Positions 1-9,415 of a DNA stretch of 64,000 nucleotides are shown one piece after another. Source of the DNA: Pictodentalium vernedei (lineage: Eukaryota > Mollusca > Scaphopoda > Dentaliida > Dentaliidae); NCBI GenBank assembly GCA_031216915.1, contig CM062296.1, forward strand, positions 451,298,287 to 451,362,286. Reading direction: 5' to 3'. A program made the position numbers and the translations under genes. Numbering within the stretch: the stretch's first letter is position 1; each line of letters begins with the position of its first letter. The notes under the pieces are model-generated. The model was not told where the DNA came from, made no database searches, and saw only the letters and a program-made list of their open reading frames with translations.

Positions 1-224
1 AATTTTAAGCTTTTGATGGGTATCATTGTTTATCCAGACCAAAACGGGTTAAGTGTTGTTTTTGGAATACTCTTATTACCGCCAAAAATAATTCTCAGTG
101 AATTCTATGTTGAACTTTTCTCTCAACTTTGGGTGCTGTTGGTACACAAAGACAGCCCATTTTATCAAAATATTGATGTTTGAGAATCTGAGTAGTATGT
201 CATGTTCCCCTACACCTCATAGTT

Positions 225-431
225 GCCGGATCTCATGCCGGATCTCATGTGACGTCATGTCACGTGACCCAGTGGCGTCATGTTGTATTGTTATTGTAAC
301 CCGCGTGGGCAGCCATGTTGTGACGCCATCCCCATGGTGATACGTGGTGTCAGTGCGCATGCGCAGCGCGTGTTGTTAGGGTGATATGTGTTTGCGTCGT
401 CCATTTTGTATACTTGAGGCCGCCATCTTGA
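225..431. promoter_or_regulatory. Cluster of housekeeping-type promoter motifs
   Basis: Within about 200 bp there is a CRE (TGACGTCA, 250-257), a CACGTG E-box (261-266), a palindromic NRF1-type site (TGCGCATGCGCA, 354-365) and a YY1-type site (GCCGCCATCTTG, 419-430). This mix is typical of TATA-less housekeeping promoters. No coding exon was recognised beside it, so the gene it would serve lies outside the window, or the cluster belongs to a repeat. A weaker CRE and GC-rich group at 39200-39240 argues for caution. Confidence 0.4.
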
Positions 432-611
432 TTTCTATGGTAGCACATGGTCGCTATGTTACCCAGAGGCCTACAACGAGACAGGGGTATGTTCGGAGGG
501 TGTGTTCGATTGAATCGGAGTAATTTCCCGTTTCGTAGAATTACCACAAACAACCCGACAAGTTTTAATATTTCGAATTCTTTCAGAATTCTCTGCTTCT
601 ATCTATATATG

Positions 612-1615
612 CAATAGCTTTCGTCTACCTGAGCATGTTCCTTTGCCCTGGAGTATACTCCAGTAGTGTAGAAGAGCCTACCAACTGGAACAGTTTTGCT
701 TATTATTACTATATTTAGCTTTTCTGATCTATTCTTGTTAGGTCTGACCCTATTCGGAGTACTCTGGTTCTTTCATTTATCTAGATCATTTATATAGATT
801 ATAACTAACCAATTAGATTGCTTGATTTTCCATAATCTGTATGCAGAGTTATCTCCCTTGTGTATAACAAAAGCCGACATTATTCCCAAACCCAATAAGC
901 TATCGAGCAGTTACTGAAAAGTCATTGCTCAAACGACTCGAAGGCCATCGAGCAAATGAGCTAACGAGTAATTGCTCGTTCGAGTGACTCCTCCAACGAC
1001 TCTTCGACTCATTTCGGAGAAAAGGATTCTGCTAAACCCTGATGTTTCCCAAAAAGGGATTCTGTAAGTAGGATACTTATCTGTGGATACTATTACCTGT
1101 ACCACAAGACATACCTATCTCAATTATCCCTTATAAGCAAAACAGCCAAGAGAGTAATTGCTCCATGAGCAATTGCGCGAACGACTCGAAACCCATCCAG
1201 CAAATGAGCTTTGGAGCAATTGCTCGATCGAGTGACTCCACATACTACTCAAACGACTCGAAGTCCATCGAGCAAATGAGCTAACGAGTAATTGCTCATT
1301 CGAGTGACTCCTCGAACGACTCTTCGACTTATGTCAGTAAAAGGGGTGCCTAAGTCCAGTTATTTTCAAAAAGGGGATTCCGTAAGTAGGGATTTGTCCC
1401 AAATAAGGCAAAGAGCCAAGATAGTAATTGCTCCATGAGCAATTGCTCGAACGACTCGAAGACCATCGAGCAAATGAGCTATAGAGTAATTGCTCGATCG
1501 AGTCATTCCACCTACTGGTCTTAGCCTCATCTGGGTATTTCAGGATACCTATTGTATTGTACTATTGGGGGACACTTGTTGTAGAAACTTTACATACGGG
1601 TACTTCTGTTGGGAA
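612..1615 (+). repeat. Left terminal inverted repeat, built of palindromic GAGCAATTGCTC words
   Basis: This arm matches the reverse complement of 4053-5548 over its whole length. It contains three blocks (about 925-1010, 1160-1345, 1425-1505) rich in short palindromes such as GAGCAATTGCTC and TCGATCGA. These recur with CATCGAGCAAATGAGCT between them. The inner end has lost about 20 bp relative to the right arm, apparently by recombination between two GTACTTC direct repeats (near 1600). Confidence 0.85.
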
Positions 1616-2154
1616 AGGTACAAAAAAGGGTGTTTGTGTCCTTACCGTCGCCGAGTGAAGACATATTACCAGTTCGATGCAGATACTGTTCCAAATTATT
1701 TTCAAGATCGAATAATGCTAGAAGACACGAGAAGACCCATCATCGGCTCCAGTGCAGATATTGTACAAAGTTGTTCACCCAACCACACAATAGGAAGAGG
1801 CATGAAGAACATCATTGTCCAAGAAGAACAGAAGAGCAGAGAGATGCTGGAGATTCAATGACTGACCAGAATAAAGTACTTTTAGAATTTTTACGGGATG
1901 CTGACAAGGTGGAAATCGATGCCGTTCTACGCGCTGCTGATGGAGATTTGATTACCTGTTTGTGCAAATGTGCTACCAATATCCTCGAAGATAAGATACC
2001 ACTGAATTTGGCTGAATTTGATGACCTGCGAAAATACGAACATCTATTGCTAACAGATGATGGAATTTCTCCCGATATAAAAAGAAGTATATTACGAAAG
2101 AATTGCTTTCTCTCAGCGCTTATCAACCCAGTCCTAGCTCTGAAAAGGGTATAA
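1585..2154 (+). pseudogene. TIR-element gene 1: two C2H2 zinc fingers plus basic C-terminal domain, 5' end lost
   Basis: The frame opens after a stop at 1582-1584 and has no ATG before the zinc fingers. The first Met lies at 1858, after them. Two C2H2 fingers start CRYCSKLF and CRYCTKLF. A domain of about 90 residues follows, paralogous to gene 2, ending in a basic stretch and a hydrophobic tail (SILRKNCFLSALINPVL). The frame enters the left TIR, no TATA box lies about 60 bp upstream, and the arm carries a small deletion here. The 5' end and promoter are therefore probably lost. It could be a nucleic-acid-binding protein; its function is unknown. The stop TAA (2152-2154) lies inside the TATA box of gene 2. 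Confidence 0.65.
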
Positions 2155-2159
2155 AAGGG
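2150..2159 (+). promoter_or_regulatory. TATA box of gene 2, overlapping the gene 1 stop codon
   Basis: TATAAAAGGG lies 63 bp before the gene 2 ATG. It contains the TAA stop of gene 1. The same arrangement is seen at 2640 and a close variant at 3204. Confidence 0.7.
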
Positions 2160-2212
2160 ATGTACCAACACCAAAATGCTCATTTGTTCTACGACCACGA
2201 AAGAGAGAAGCC

Positions 2213-2644
2213 ATGGCGATTCATAACTGCGAGTACTGTGAAAAAACATTTTCTCGAAAGTTTAACATGAAGAGGCACAAAGAAGAAGTTTGCCCAAACC
2301 GACAAACGGAAAAATCGAGCAACACTACAAGACCAGAGAGAAATTCAGATACACTGCGAATCCTATCTAATGCGGATCGACATGAAGCCAAGGGTATGAT
2401 GAAGACAGTCAGTGATGATTTGATACAATGCATATGTGATTGTGCCTCGACAATCTTGAAGGGGGAAGTGCCTATAACCAAATCTGAGAGAGCTAAGCTG
2501 ATTCCATACAAGCACCAGATTAGGAGAATTGCCTTACCAAAGAGAGAACTATCTTATCAGAAAAGAAGACGGATCATACAGAAAGGAGAATTTTTAGGAA
2601 AGATGATTAAACCCATCATCAATGTTCTGTCCGATATCCTATAA
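2213..2644 (+). CDS. TIR-element gene 2: zinc finger plus basic C-terminal domain (143 aa)
   Basis: The ATG at 2213 lies 63 bp after a TATA box. Residues 6-26 form one C2HC-type finger (CEYCEKTF...H...C). A linker follows, then a domain of about 95 residues: an acidic and hydrophobic helical part with DDLIQCICDCASTIL, then KSERAKLIPYKHQIRRIA, then RRRIIQKGEFLGKMIKPII. The whole domain aligns with gene 1, so the pair arose by duplication. From memory, the KRR..LQKGGFL-type ending resembles small basic proteins found near capsid genes in Polinton and adintovirus-like elements. That link needs a profile search. A DNA-binding or virion-core role is possible but unproven. The frame is open and undamaged. 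Confidence 0.75.
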   Translation: MAIHNCEYCEKTFSRKFNMKRHKEEVCPNRQTEKSSNTTRPERNSDTLRILSNADRHEAKGMMKTVSDDLIQCICDCASTILKGEVPITKSERAKLIPYKHQIRRIALPKRELSYQKRRRIIQKGEFLGKMIKPIINVLSDIL

Positions 2645-2649
2645 AAGGG
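2640..2649 (+). promoter_or_regulatory. TATA box of gene 3, overlapping the gene 2 stop codon
   Basis: TATAAAAGGG contains the TAA stop of gene 2 (2642-2644). It lies 66 bp before the gene 3 ATG. Confidence 0.7.
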
Positions 2650-2705
2650 TCGTGCTCGCAAGAAACTTGTTATTTGTAATCTGACCTTTGAAGAGAGCGG
2701 ACACA

Positions 2706-3194
2706 ATGCAATCCTGTTGTGCACCAAAAAATTGGTCAAGAGATTCGGACTCCGATGAATCGTCGGAACTATCAGAAGATATGGAATATGAAGAAGAAGA
2801 CGAAGAGGAAGAAGAAGACGTTTCTATGATGGGAACTATCATCCAAAGTACCTATGGCAAATACCAAGACGATTTTGACAATCTCATGAACAAATATATC
2901 GAGGATGGAATGTATAAAGAATATGCAGTTGAAAGAGCGTATAGAACACTTCAAAAGAATGTCAGAGAAGCCAGTAGTGAGAAATACATTAATACCCTTG
3001 TGTACATTAGAAATTTTTGCAACGACTCAATTCACAAGGAAATTCAAGAAAATGCAAAACATCTTCGTGAAGAAGAGGATTTTGACTTTGAAGAATCCCA
3101 GAAATATGCCTTGGAAAAGCGAAGATTTTCGTTCTACAATCTTATGACAAACTACTCATTCCGAGTAGAAGATGAAGAAGAAGAAGATGATTAG
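2706..3194 (+). CDS. TIR-element gene 3: acidic protein of unknown function (162 aa)
   Basis: The first ATG (2706) lies 66 bp after a TATA box. The N-terminus is Cys- and Ser-rich, followed by an uninterrupted Glu/Asp tract (residues about 25-45). A helical middle with no recognised motif follows (Tyr- and Asn-rich, including YKEYAVERAYRTLQKNV), and the C-terminus is again acidic (RVEDEEEEDD). I do not recognise the family. The strong negative charge contrasts with the basic products of genes 1 and 2, so a partner or histone-like role is conceivable but speculative. The frame is intact. The stop TAG is followed 10 bp later by the TATA box of gene 4. Confidence 0.65.
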   Translation: MQSCCAPKNWSRDSDSDESSELSEDMEYEEEDEEEEEDVSMMGTIIQSTYGKYQDDFDNLMNKYIEDGMYKEYAVERAYRTLQKNVREASSEKYINTLVYIRNFCNDSIHKEIQENAKHLREEEDFDFEESQKYALEKRRFSFYNLMTNYSFRVEDEEEEDD

Positions 3195-3203
3195 AAAAAA
3201 AAA

Positions 3204-3212
3204 TATAAAAGG
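3204..3212 (+). promoter_or_regulatory. TATA box of gene 4
   Basis: TATAAAAGG starts 10 bp after the gene 3 stop and 58 bp before the ATG at 3262. The spacing matches the two upstream boxes. Confidence 0.65.
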
Positions 3213-3261
3213 AGTGTTGGTATGAAAATAAACTCATTTCCGTTTTGAACGTCGAAGAGTG

Positions 3262-3982
3262 ATGATGTCTGTGTCAACAAAAGTGCTCAGATTCAAAGAT
3301 AACTTACATATACATATCTTCAAGAATAATGCTGGATTAAAGCTGACTTCCCTAGAACAGGCTCAAGTGAATCGTGTGGTAAATGCAGCCATGAGAAAAA
3401 ATCTAGACATGGATGCTGGTGGAAAGAAACAAAGATGTGTGGATACTGGCCGATCATTAACCACCACTGCAACCAAGAGAATAAAGACAGAAGAACTGAC
3501 TGATGCTTCCAATACAAACAAGAATGAAGTTACTAATCAAATTATGAAACAACACGAAATTTCTACAGAAACAAAGAAAGATGTTTTCACTAAGAACGAA
3601 GTTACGAAGAAGCCTGAAGTTTCTACTGTGAATGAAGTTACCACTACGAATGAAGTTACTATTACGAATGAAGATTTAAAGAGGACCCCCAAACCAAGAA
3701 AGATGTTTCCACTCAAACCACAAATGAAGTTACTACTGAAACTAAGAATGATGGTCAGAAGACTGAAGTTACTACTATAAACAACTAAAAGACAAGAAAG
3801 AGGAACCCAAAGATGCCAGACAGGAAATTAAAGCAACCAGCAAAGCCAAGTTACCAGCTATCAATGAGAGAAAGTGTTTTATCAAGAACCTAGCCAGACA
3901 CTGGGAAGAAGCTCCAACCCACAAGAAGATGAAATGGTTAGCCCATGCGAGAAGAACTACAAAGACAAAAATGATGCCTTGA
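3262..3982 (+). pseudogene. TIR-element gene 4: Thr/Lys-rich repeat protein broken by two frameshifts
   Basis: Translation starts at ATG 3262 (a second ATG follows at 3265). The N-terminal 60 residues look globular and contain a possible nuclear-localisation stretch (GGKKQR). Then come degenerate repeats of an NEVT/KKDV type. Near 3680 the repeat pattern jumps into another frame and runs to about 3785. A Lys-rich tail in the third frame continues to TGA 3980-3982, just before the right TIR. The repeat pattern and base composition carry across both breaks, so they look like recent frameshifts in a longer gene. Function is unknown. Confidence 0.55.
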
Positions 3983-4052
3983 GACATTGAATTGTATACT
4001 TGAATAAGAATGAAATGTTATATATACTGGTTGTTGGTTTTTTATCTAGTAC

Positions 4053-5548
4053 CCCAACAGAAGTACTCGGGTGTAGCATGAAGTACCCGGATGTAAAGTT
4101 TCTACAACAAGTGTCCCCCAATAGTACAATACAATAGAAATCCTGAAATACACAGATGAGGCTAAGAGCAGCAGGTGGAATCACTCGATCGAGCAATTAC
4201 TCTATAGCTCATTTGCTCGATGGGCTTCGAGTCGTTCGAGCAATTGCTCATGGAGCAATTACTCTCTTGGCTCTTTGGCTTATTTGGGAAAAATCCCAAG
4301 TTACGGAATCCCCTTTTTGAAAATAACTGGACTTAGGCTCCCACTTTTTCTGACATGAGTCGAAGAGTCGTTCGAGGAGTCACTCGAACGAGCAATTACT
4401 CGTTAGCTCATTTGCTCGATGGACTTCGAGTCGTTCGAGTAGAATGTGGAGTCACTCGATCGAGCAATTGAACTAAGGCTCATTTGCTCGATGTGTTTCG
4501 AGTCGTTCGAGCAATTGCTCATGGAGCAATTAGTCTCTTGGCTCTTTAGCTTATAAGGGATATTTGGGATAGGTATGTCTTGTGGTACAGGTAATAGTAT
4601 CCTCAGATAAGTATCCTACTTACAGAATCCCTTTTGGGGAAACATCGGGGTTTAGCAGAATACTTTTTTTCCGAAAAGAGTCGAAGAGTCGTTCGAGGAG
4701 TCACTCGGACAAGCAATTACTCGTTAGCTCATTCGTCATCCTACGATGATGATGCAGCTAACGTAGACACCACACCCAAACATCATGACCAACCTCCTTG
4801 TCGCAGTCTAAACGATACGAACTTCACGATGGGACTTGTTGCCGCCCTCATGTGTTATGATAAGTAGTGGAGGGAGTCCTATAGGCAGGTTGCTTCTTGC
4901 CTACCTTGAATCACCGTCTTTCCGCTGGCGAAAATGAAACACTAATACTCTAATATCAGAAAAGTAATGATTCGATCGTCATTCTCCATCATGTGTCACA
5001 TAATTGGCTCTCTGTTCATTCTTTCAGTCACAGTCTGTTTGCAATCACCCCATCTTCTTCCAGGGGGTGGCAGGTAGACAGCCAATCTGGCTATGCCACT
5101 TCCTACGGTATACTTCACATTACATTTGTGCAATATGTTTATTTGTAACCATTTTACATGTATGTGTACCGTGAATAAAGAATCTGAATCTGAATCTGAA
5201 TCATTTGATCGGTGGCCTTCGAGTCGTTCGAGCAATGACTTTTCAGTAACTGCTCGATAACTTATTGGGTTTGGGAATACTGTAGGCTTTTGTTATACAC
5301 AAGGGAGATAACTCTGCATATAGATTATGGGAAATCAAGCAATCTGATTGGTTAGTTATAATCTTTATAAATGATCTAGATAAATGAAACAACAAGAGTA
5401 CTCCGAATAGGGTCAGAACTAACAAGAAAACACCAGAAAAGCTAAATATAGTAATAATAAGCAAAACTATTCCAGTTGATAGGCTCTTCTACGCTTCTGA
5501 AGTATACTCCAGGGCAAAGGAACATGGTCAGTTAGACGAAACCTATTG
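4053..5548 (-). repeat. Right terminal inverted repeat of the 4.9-kb element
   Basis: This is the reverse complement of the left arm, about 1,027 bp once the insert at 4735-5203 is removed. It keeps about 20 bp near 4070 that the left arm has lost. Confidence 0.85.
4735..5203 (+). mobile_element. LINE 3' end (family Y) inserted in the right TIR
   Basis: The two TIR arms align without this segment, so it is an insertion. It ends in AATAAA and a GAATCT hexamer run, the usual form of a LINE tail. It contains the box AGACAGCCAATCTGGCTAT (5077-5095), which recurs at 10497 and, inverted, near 34200. The preceding bases (about 4735-4950) can be read as the end of a reverse-transcriptase ORF, but this is not certain. 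Confidence 0.6.
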
Positions 5549-5594
5549 TCGTTGTGATAAAGTAACTATTTTTAAATATCCCAATTCGCATTTT

Positions 5595-7284
5595 TATGTG
5601 TACCCATACTATGTATGGTACACATAATGCCGGCATCCGGGGTGGGCACCCGTCGTTCGTCCATCATTTGTCTGTCCGTCTGTCTGTCCGTCTGTCCGCC
5701 CGTCTGTCTGCCCGTCCGTCTGTCCGTCCGGCGTCCGTATCCATTTCTTCGATGACTTGAAAAATATTGCTTGGATTGCCAAGTTACTTTATATTTGGGT
5801 TCAGGTTACTGATGTGCCAAGCTGTATAGTTTTTGGTGTAAATCTGATAATTTGATCCTGAGATATTAACTCTTTATCCTTCATATTGAGAATTCTTCCA
5901 ATCCATTTGGCATGAGATAACTAAAAAAATATCAATCCAATTGTCATGTTACTTTATATATATCTTCAGGTTACTGATGTTCCGAGCTGTATAGTTTCTG
6001 GTGTAAATCTGTTATTTTGATCCTGAGATATTAACCCTTTATCCATCAAATTGAAAATTCACCCAATCCCTTTGGCATTCGATAACTGGAAAAATATTGC
6101 TTGGATTGTCAAGTTACATTACATTTGTGTTCAGGTCACTGATGTGCCGAGCTGTATAGTTTTTGGTGTAAATCTAACAATTTGATCCTGAGATATTAAC
6201 CCTTTATCCTTCAAATTGAAAATTTCTCCAATCCCTTTGGCATTCGATAATTTGAAAAATATTGCTTGGATTGTCTAGTTACTTTATATTTGTGTTCAGG
6301 TTACTGATTTGCCGAGCTGTATAGTTTTTGGTGTAAATCTGATGATTTGATCCCGAGATATTAACCCTTTATCCTTCAAATTGAAAATTCCTCCAATCCC
6401 TTTGGCATTCGATAACTTGAAAAATATTGATTGGATTGTCAAGTTACTTTATATTTGTGTTCAGATTACTGATGTGCCGAGCTGTATAGTTTTTGGTGTA
6501 AATCTGTTATTGTGATCCTGAGATATTAACCCTTTATCCTTTAAATTGAAAATTCCCCCAATCCCTTTGGCATTCGATAACTTGAAAAATATTGCTTGGA
6601 TTGGCAAGTTAATTTATATTTGTGTTCAGGTTACTGATGTGCCGAGCTGTATAGTTTTTGGTGTAAATCTGATAATTTTATCCTGAGATATTAACCCTTT
6701 ATCCTTCAAATTGAAAATTCCTCCAATCCCTTTGGCATTCGATAACTTGCAAAATATTGCTTGGATTGCCAAGTTACTTTATATTTGTTTTCAGGTTACT
6801 GATGTACCGAGCTGTATAGTTTTTGGTGTAAATCTGATAATTTGATCCTGAAATATTAACCCTTTATCTTTCAAATCGAAAATTATCCAATCCCTTTGGC
6901 ATGAGATAACTCAAAAAATATTAATCCAATTGTCATGTGACTTCATATATGTGTTCAGGTTACTGATGTGCCGAGCTGTATAGGTTTTGGTGTAAATCTG
7001 ATAATTTGATCCTGTGATATTAACCCTTTATCCTTCAAATTGAGAACTCCTCCAATCCATTTCTTCGGCATGCGATAGCTCAAAAACTATTAATCCGATT
7101 ATCAGGTTACTTTATATATGTATTCAGGTTACTGATGTGCTGTGCTGTATAGTTTTTTATGTAAATCTAATAATTTGATCCGGAGATATTAACCCTTTAT
7201 CCATCAAATTAGGCACTCTTCCAATCCATTTCTATATGTACTCATACCATGTATGGTGTACATAATGTCGGCATCCGTGGTGGC
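5595..7284. mobile_element. Pearl/HINE-like element built round a 165-bp tandem array
   Basis: A 165-bp array (5740-7231) is preceded by a GTCT/GTCC tetranucleotide microsatellite (5664-5740). It is flanked by two direct copies of a short palindromic module (5595-5648 and 7233-7284, core TACCATGTATGGT-like, followed by CGGCATCCG). Tandem cores of about 160 bp next to a tetranucleotide microsatellite are the layout described for bivalve pearl elements (Helentron-associated). No protein is encoded. A plain satellite between two chance repeats is the alternative. Confidence 0.5.
5740..7231 (+). repeat. Tandem repeat, 165-bp unit, about nine copies
   Basis: The phrase GCTGTATAG recurs at 5821, 5986, 6151, 6316, 6481, 6646, 6811, 6975 and 7144, which gives a strict 165-bp period except in the last two steps. 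Units also share TTAACCCTTTATC and TTACTGATGTGCCGAG. Divergence rises in the first units and the last ones. Confidence 0.95.
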
Positions 7285-8289
7285 CCTCCGCCATACAGCT
7301 TTCTACTAGTTGCGCGTTTGGGTACACATCTGACGATTTCATCGGCCTATTTTTACACAGTGTGGTGCATCTTACGTGAGCCTCTCTGTAGTACGAATAC
7401 AAAAACAGTTTTAAACTCACGATGTAGCATGTCTAGACAAAGGTGTGTTCCGGGAAGTCACATGCCCGTGTGCCCCAACCCCAGTCCTTCACGTTTTAGC
7501 CGCATTTAGACTTGAACGTTTTTGTTTCGTATTCGTTAAGAAGTTAAGAGTTAATGTTTAGTCTTGGTTCGAGGACCAAAACATAACGTACTTTACCGAG
7601 AACCTGTCGTGGGGGTGGGGTGGGGGTGGGGTGGGGGTGGGGTGCAGCGCTGTGGAGATAATAATACCTTCTAGAGACCTAACAGTTTTGGAAACTGAAA
7701 CTGGAATACACTCTTCATACTGTAGTATGCCAGTTTGCCAATTGCACTCAACATTTTGCTTTGGCATCAAATAATCCTCATTGGCTAATGTTTTGCCACA
7801 AAAATCCTTTCAGCTGTGAAGGGAAGTCATTGCAGCAATGAAGAGCGCGATCGATGACGAAAGAAACAAAGCAAATTATGTTTTACTTCCAGTACAGGGA
7901 AATCATCATCTGGGGATAAAGATGGAAAGAATAGTCGTTTTTCACGACCCCCCCCCCCCCCCCCCCCCCCATCAAAAAAAAAACAGTAAGTTTGTCAATA
8001 TGGTGTTAGAAATAGTGTTTGGACAACCTTTCAACATTAATTGTCAGTGAGTGGTAATGAGGCATTGTTTCTCTTGCAATAACACGTTGTGGGTTATCAA
8101 CTCTATAAAAACAGCATGAGTGACTCGCGACGCTATGAAGTATTTATCGAATTAAATGCAGCCTTTTGTAAAGACTTGTGAAACACTAAGCCAAATGGAT
8201 TAACAGTAATTAGTCGATCGATATGCTATTATCTAAGTGCAACAACATGTGACCGAACCGACGGCATTTAACCTCACCATTAATTGTAT
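7285..8289. other. No gene seen
   Basis: This is apparently unique sequence without a convincing reading frame. It holds a G-rich run (7611-7643), a poly-C tract followed by A (7949-7983) and nothing else I can name. Confidence 0.5.
7611..7643 (+). repeat. GGGGGT/GGGGT tandem run, G-quadruplex-capable
   Basis: Six G-tracts of four or five guanines are separated by single thymines. Confidence 0.8.
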
Positions 8290-8299
8290 CAGTGGCATA

Positions 8300-8700
8300 G
8301 ATTTTTTTTATTAGGGTTTAACGACACATTAACAGCCTGGGTCATATCATGTCGGTGTCAGTTTTATGGGTGGAGGAAGCCGGAGTACCCAGAGAGAACC
8401 ACCGAACAACGACGGGCAGCTGTCAGCTCTCCAACATCGTAACTCTGAACACTGCACCGCGGCACAGGCAGGGTTAGATTGGTTGAAGACATGCGCACCA
8501 TCGACGTGCAGTACGCCTTAGTACACAGCGTCATCGTGCCCCCATGTAGGCAATCGGGGTTAAGTGCCTTGCCCAAGGACACAACGCGGGAGCACGAAGC
8601 AGTCGCTGAAATGGTCACCCATCCAACGACTAACCGCGCTCAACGTTGCTTAACTTCGGTGATCTGACGAGAACCGGTTACCGCGACGCCACCGCGCCCC
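8300..8700 (-). mobile_element. Full-length SINE with 5S-rRNA-derived head (SINE3 type)
   Basis: Read on the minus strand, the first 90 bases (8701 down to 8613) match 5S rRNA. They contain CCGGTTCTCGTC, CACCGAAGTTAAGCAACG and GTTGGATGGGTGACC, the internal Pol III control region. A body with TTGGGCAAGGCACTTAA and TACTGCACGTCGATGG follows, and the end reads TTAATGTGTCGTTAAACCC plus an A-rich tail. A 10-bp target duplication (CAGTGGCATA) flanks it at 8290-8299 and 8701-8710. A second copy lies at 50327-50734. Confidence 0.9.
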
Positions 8701-8710
8701 CAGTGGCATA

Positions 8711-9283
8711 CATATAACTAAGGTGACCGCACTTCTCACCTTCCGACGATTTCGTCGGAAGTTTCGAAATCTGTCAGATTCTGTCGCATTTTTTCAGTGG
8801 CTATTTATCCGTTCACTCTTGAAATAATTGCCAGATCGATTTTCAAAACTCGATCAAATAATTTGGATCAGAAGGTGACCCCACCCACCCCCACCCCCTC
8901 CGCTACCTCTTATTAGCGCATCAAGACACATTGTTTAGTCCTAAAATACCAAGGATTGCTCAAACTTAAGCCCAGGCACTCTCGAGCCTGCTAGCAAATG
9001 GTAAAGAAAATTATAATGTGTCCCCTGTTTAGTTTTAATTTGCGAAACTCACCAAGGGGATTTGTGCCATCGCTTTAGACTCATGCAATCTATTCTAATT
9101 CCGTAAATTCCACTATCAACAGAAGATTCGTTTTGAAATTCTCTCTATCTGAAAGATAATTAGCAGTTACATGCAACGACTGATAAGTATCAACCATCAC
9201 CCCAGAAGAAGCGCGGTCTTATGAAATCTCCTCGTCCTATTCGTTTATACAGGGCGACTACACACATTTACTACTATTCACTT
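8711..9283. other. No gene seen
   Basis: AT-rich sequence with a short CCACCC run near 8880. No coding pattern or named repeat was recognised. Confidence 0.4.
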
Positions 9284-9363
9284 CCGTTTCCTTGCAGATG
9301 AGCTGACTGATCGTGTTCCGACACGAGGTGTCCCTGTTTCTGGAAAGTGTCTTTTAACCCCAA

Positions 9364-9410
<47 letters not shown>

Positions 9411-9412
9411 AT
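9284..9412 (+). mobile_element. SINE tail fragment with (AATA)n microsatellite
   Basis: The last part of a plus-oriented SINE (GTGTCTTTTAACCCC) runs into about 13 AATA units (9363-9412). The same body-tail junction, inverted, is seen beside the TTTA runs at 44926, 45115 and 56885. Confidence 0.6.
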
Positions 9413-9415
9413 TTA

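Larger units (their letters stand above)
612..5548. mobile_element. 4.9-kb TIR element carrying four small genes (unclassified, Polinton/virus-like layout)
   Basis: Inverted copies of one sequence of about 1 kb (612-1615 and 4053-5548, the latter holding a 0.47-kb LINE insert) bound a 2.4-kb core. The core has four plus-strand reading frames packed head to tail, three of them with their own TATAAAAGG box. No polymerase, integrase or transposase was seen, so the element is non-autonomous or a deletion derivative. Long TIRs and small zinc-finger plus basic-protein genes recall Polinton/Maverick or adintovirus-type elements. That is inference from general family knowledge. The outer termini read CAATAG and no clear target duplication was found. 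Confidence 0.75.

Noticed and set aside
1490..1861. Second protein overlapping gene 1 and starting in the TIR
   Set aside because: It is an out-of-frame reading of the zinc-finger region. The TIR part has its mirror only because the arms are copies.
1609..2644. Host C2H2 transcription factor
   Set aside because: The two genes lie between TIRs, are paralogous over a non-finger domain, and share the TATA layout of the element.
8613..8701. Functional 5S rRNA gene
   Set aside because: Only the 5S-like head of a SINE, with substitutions, target duplications and a SINE body attached. The second copy at 50645 has the same structure.
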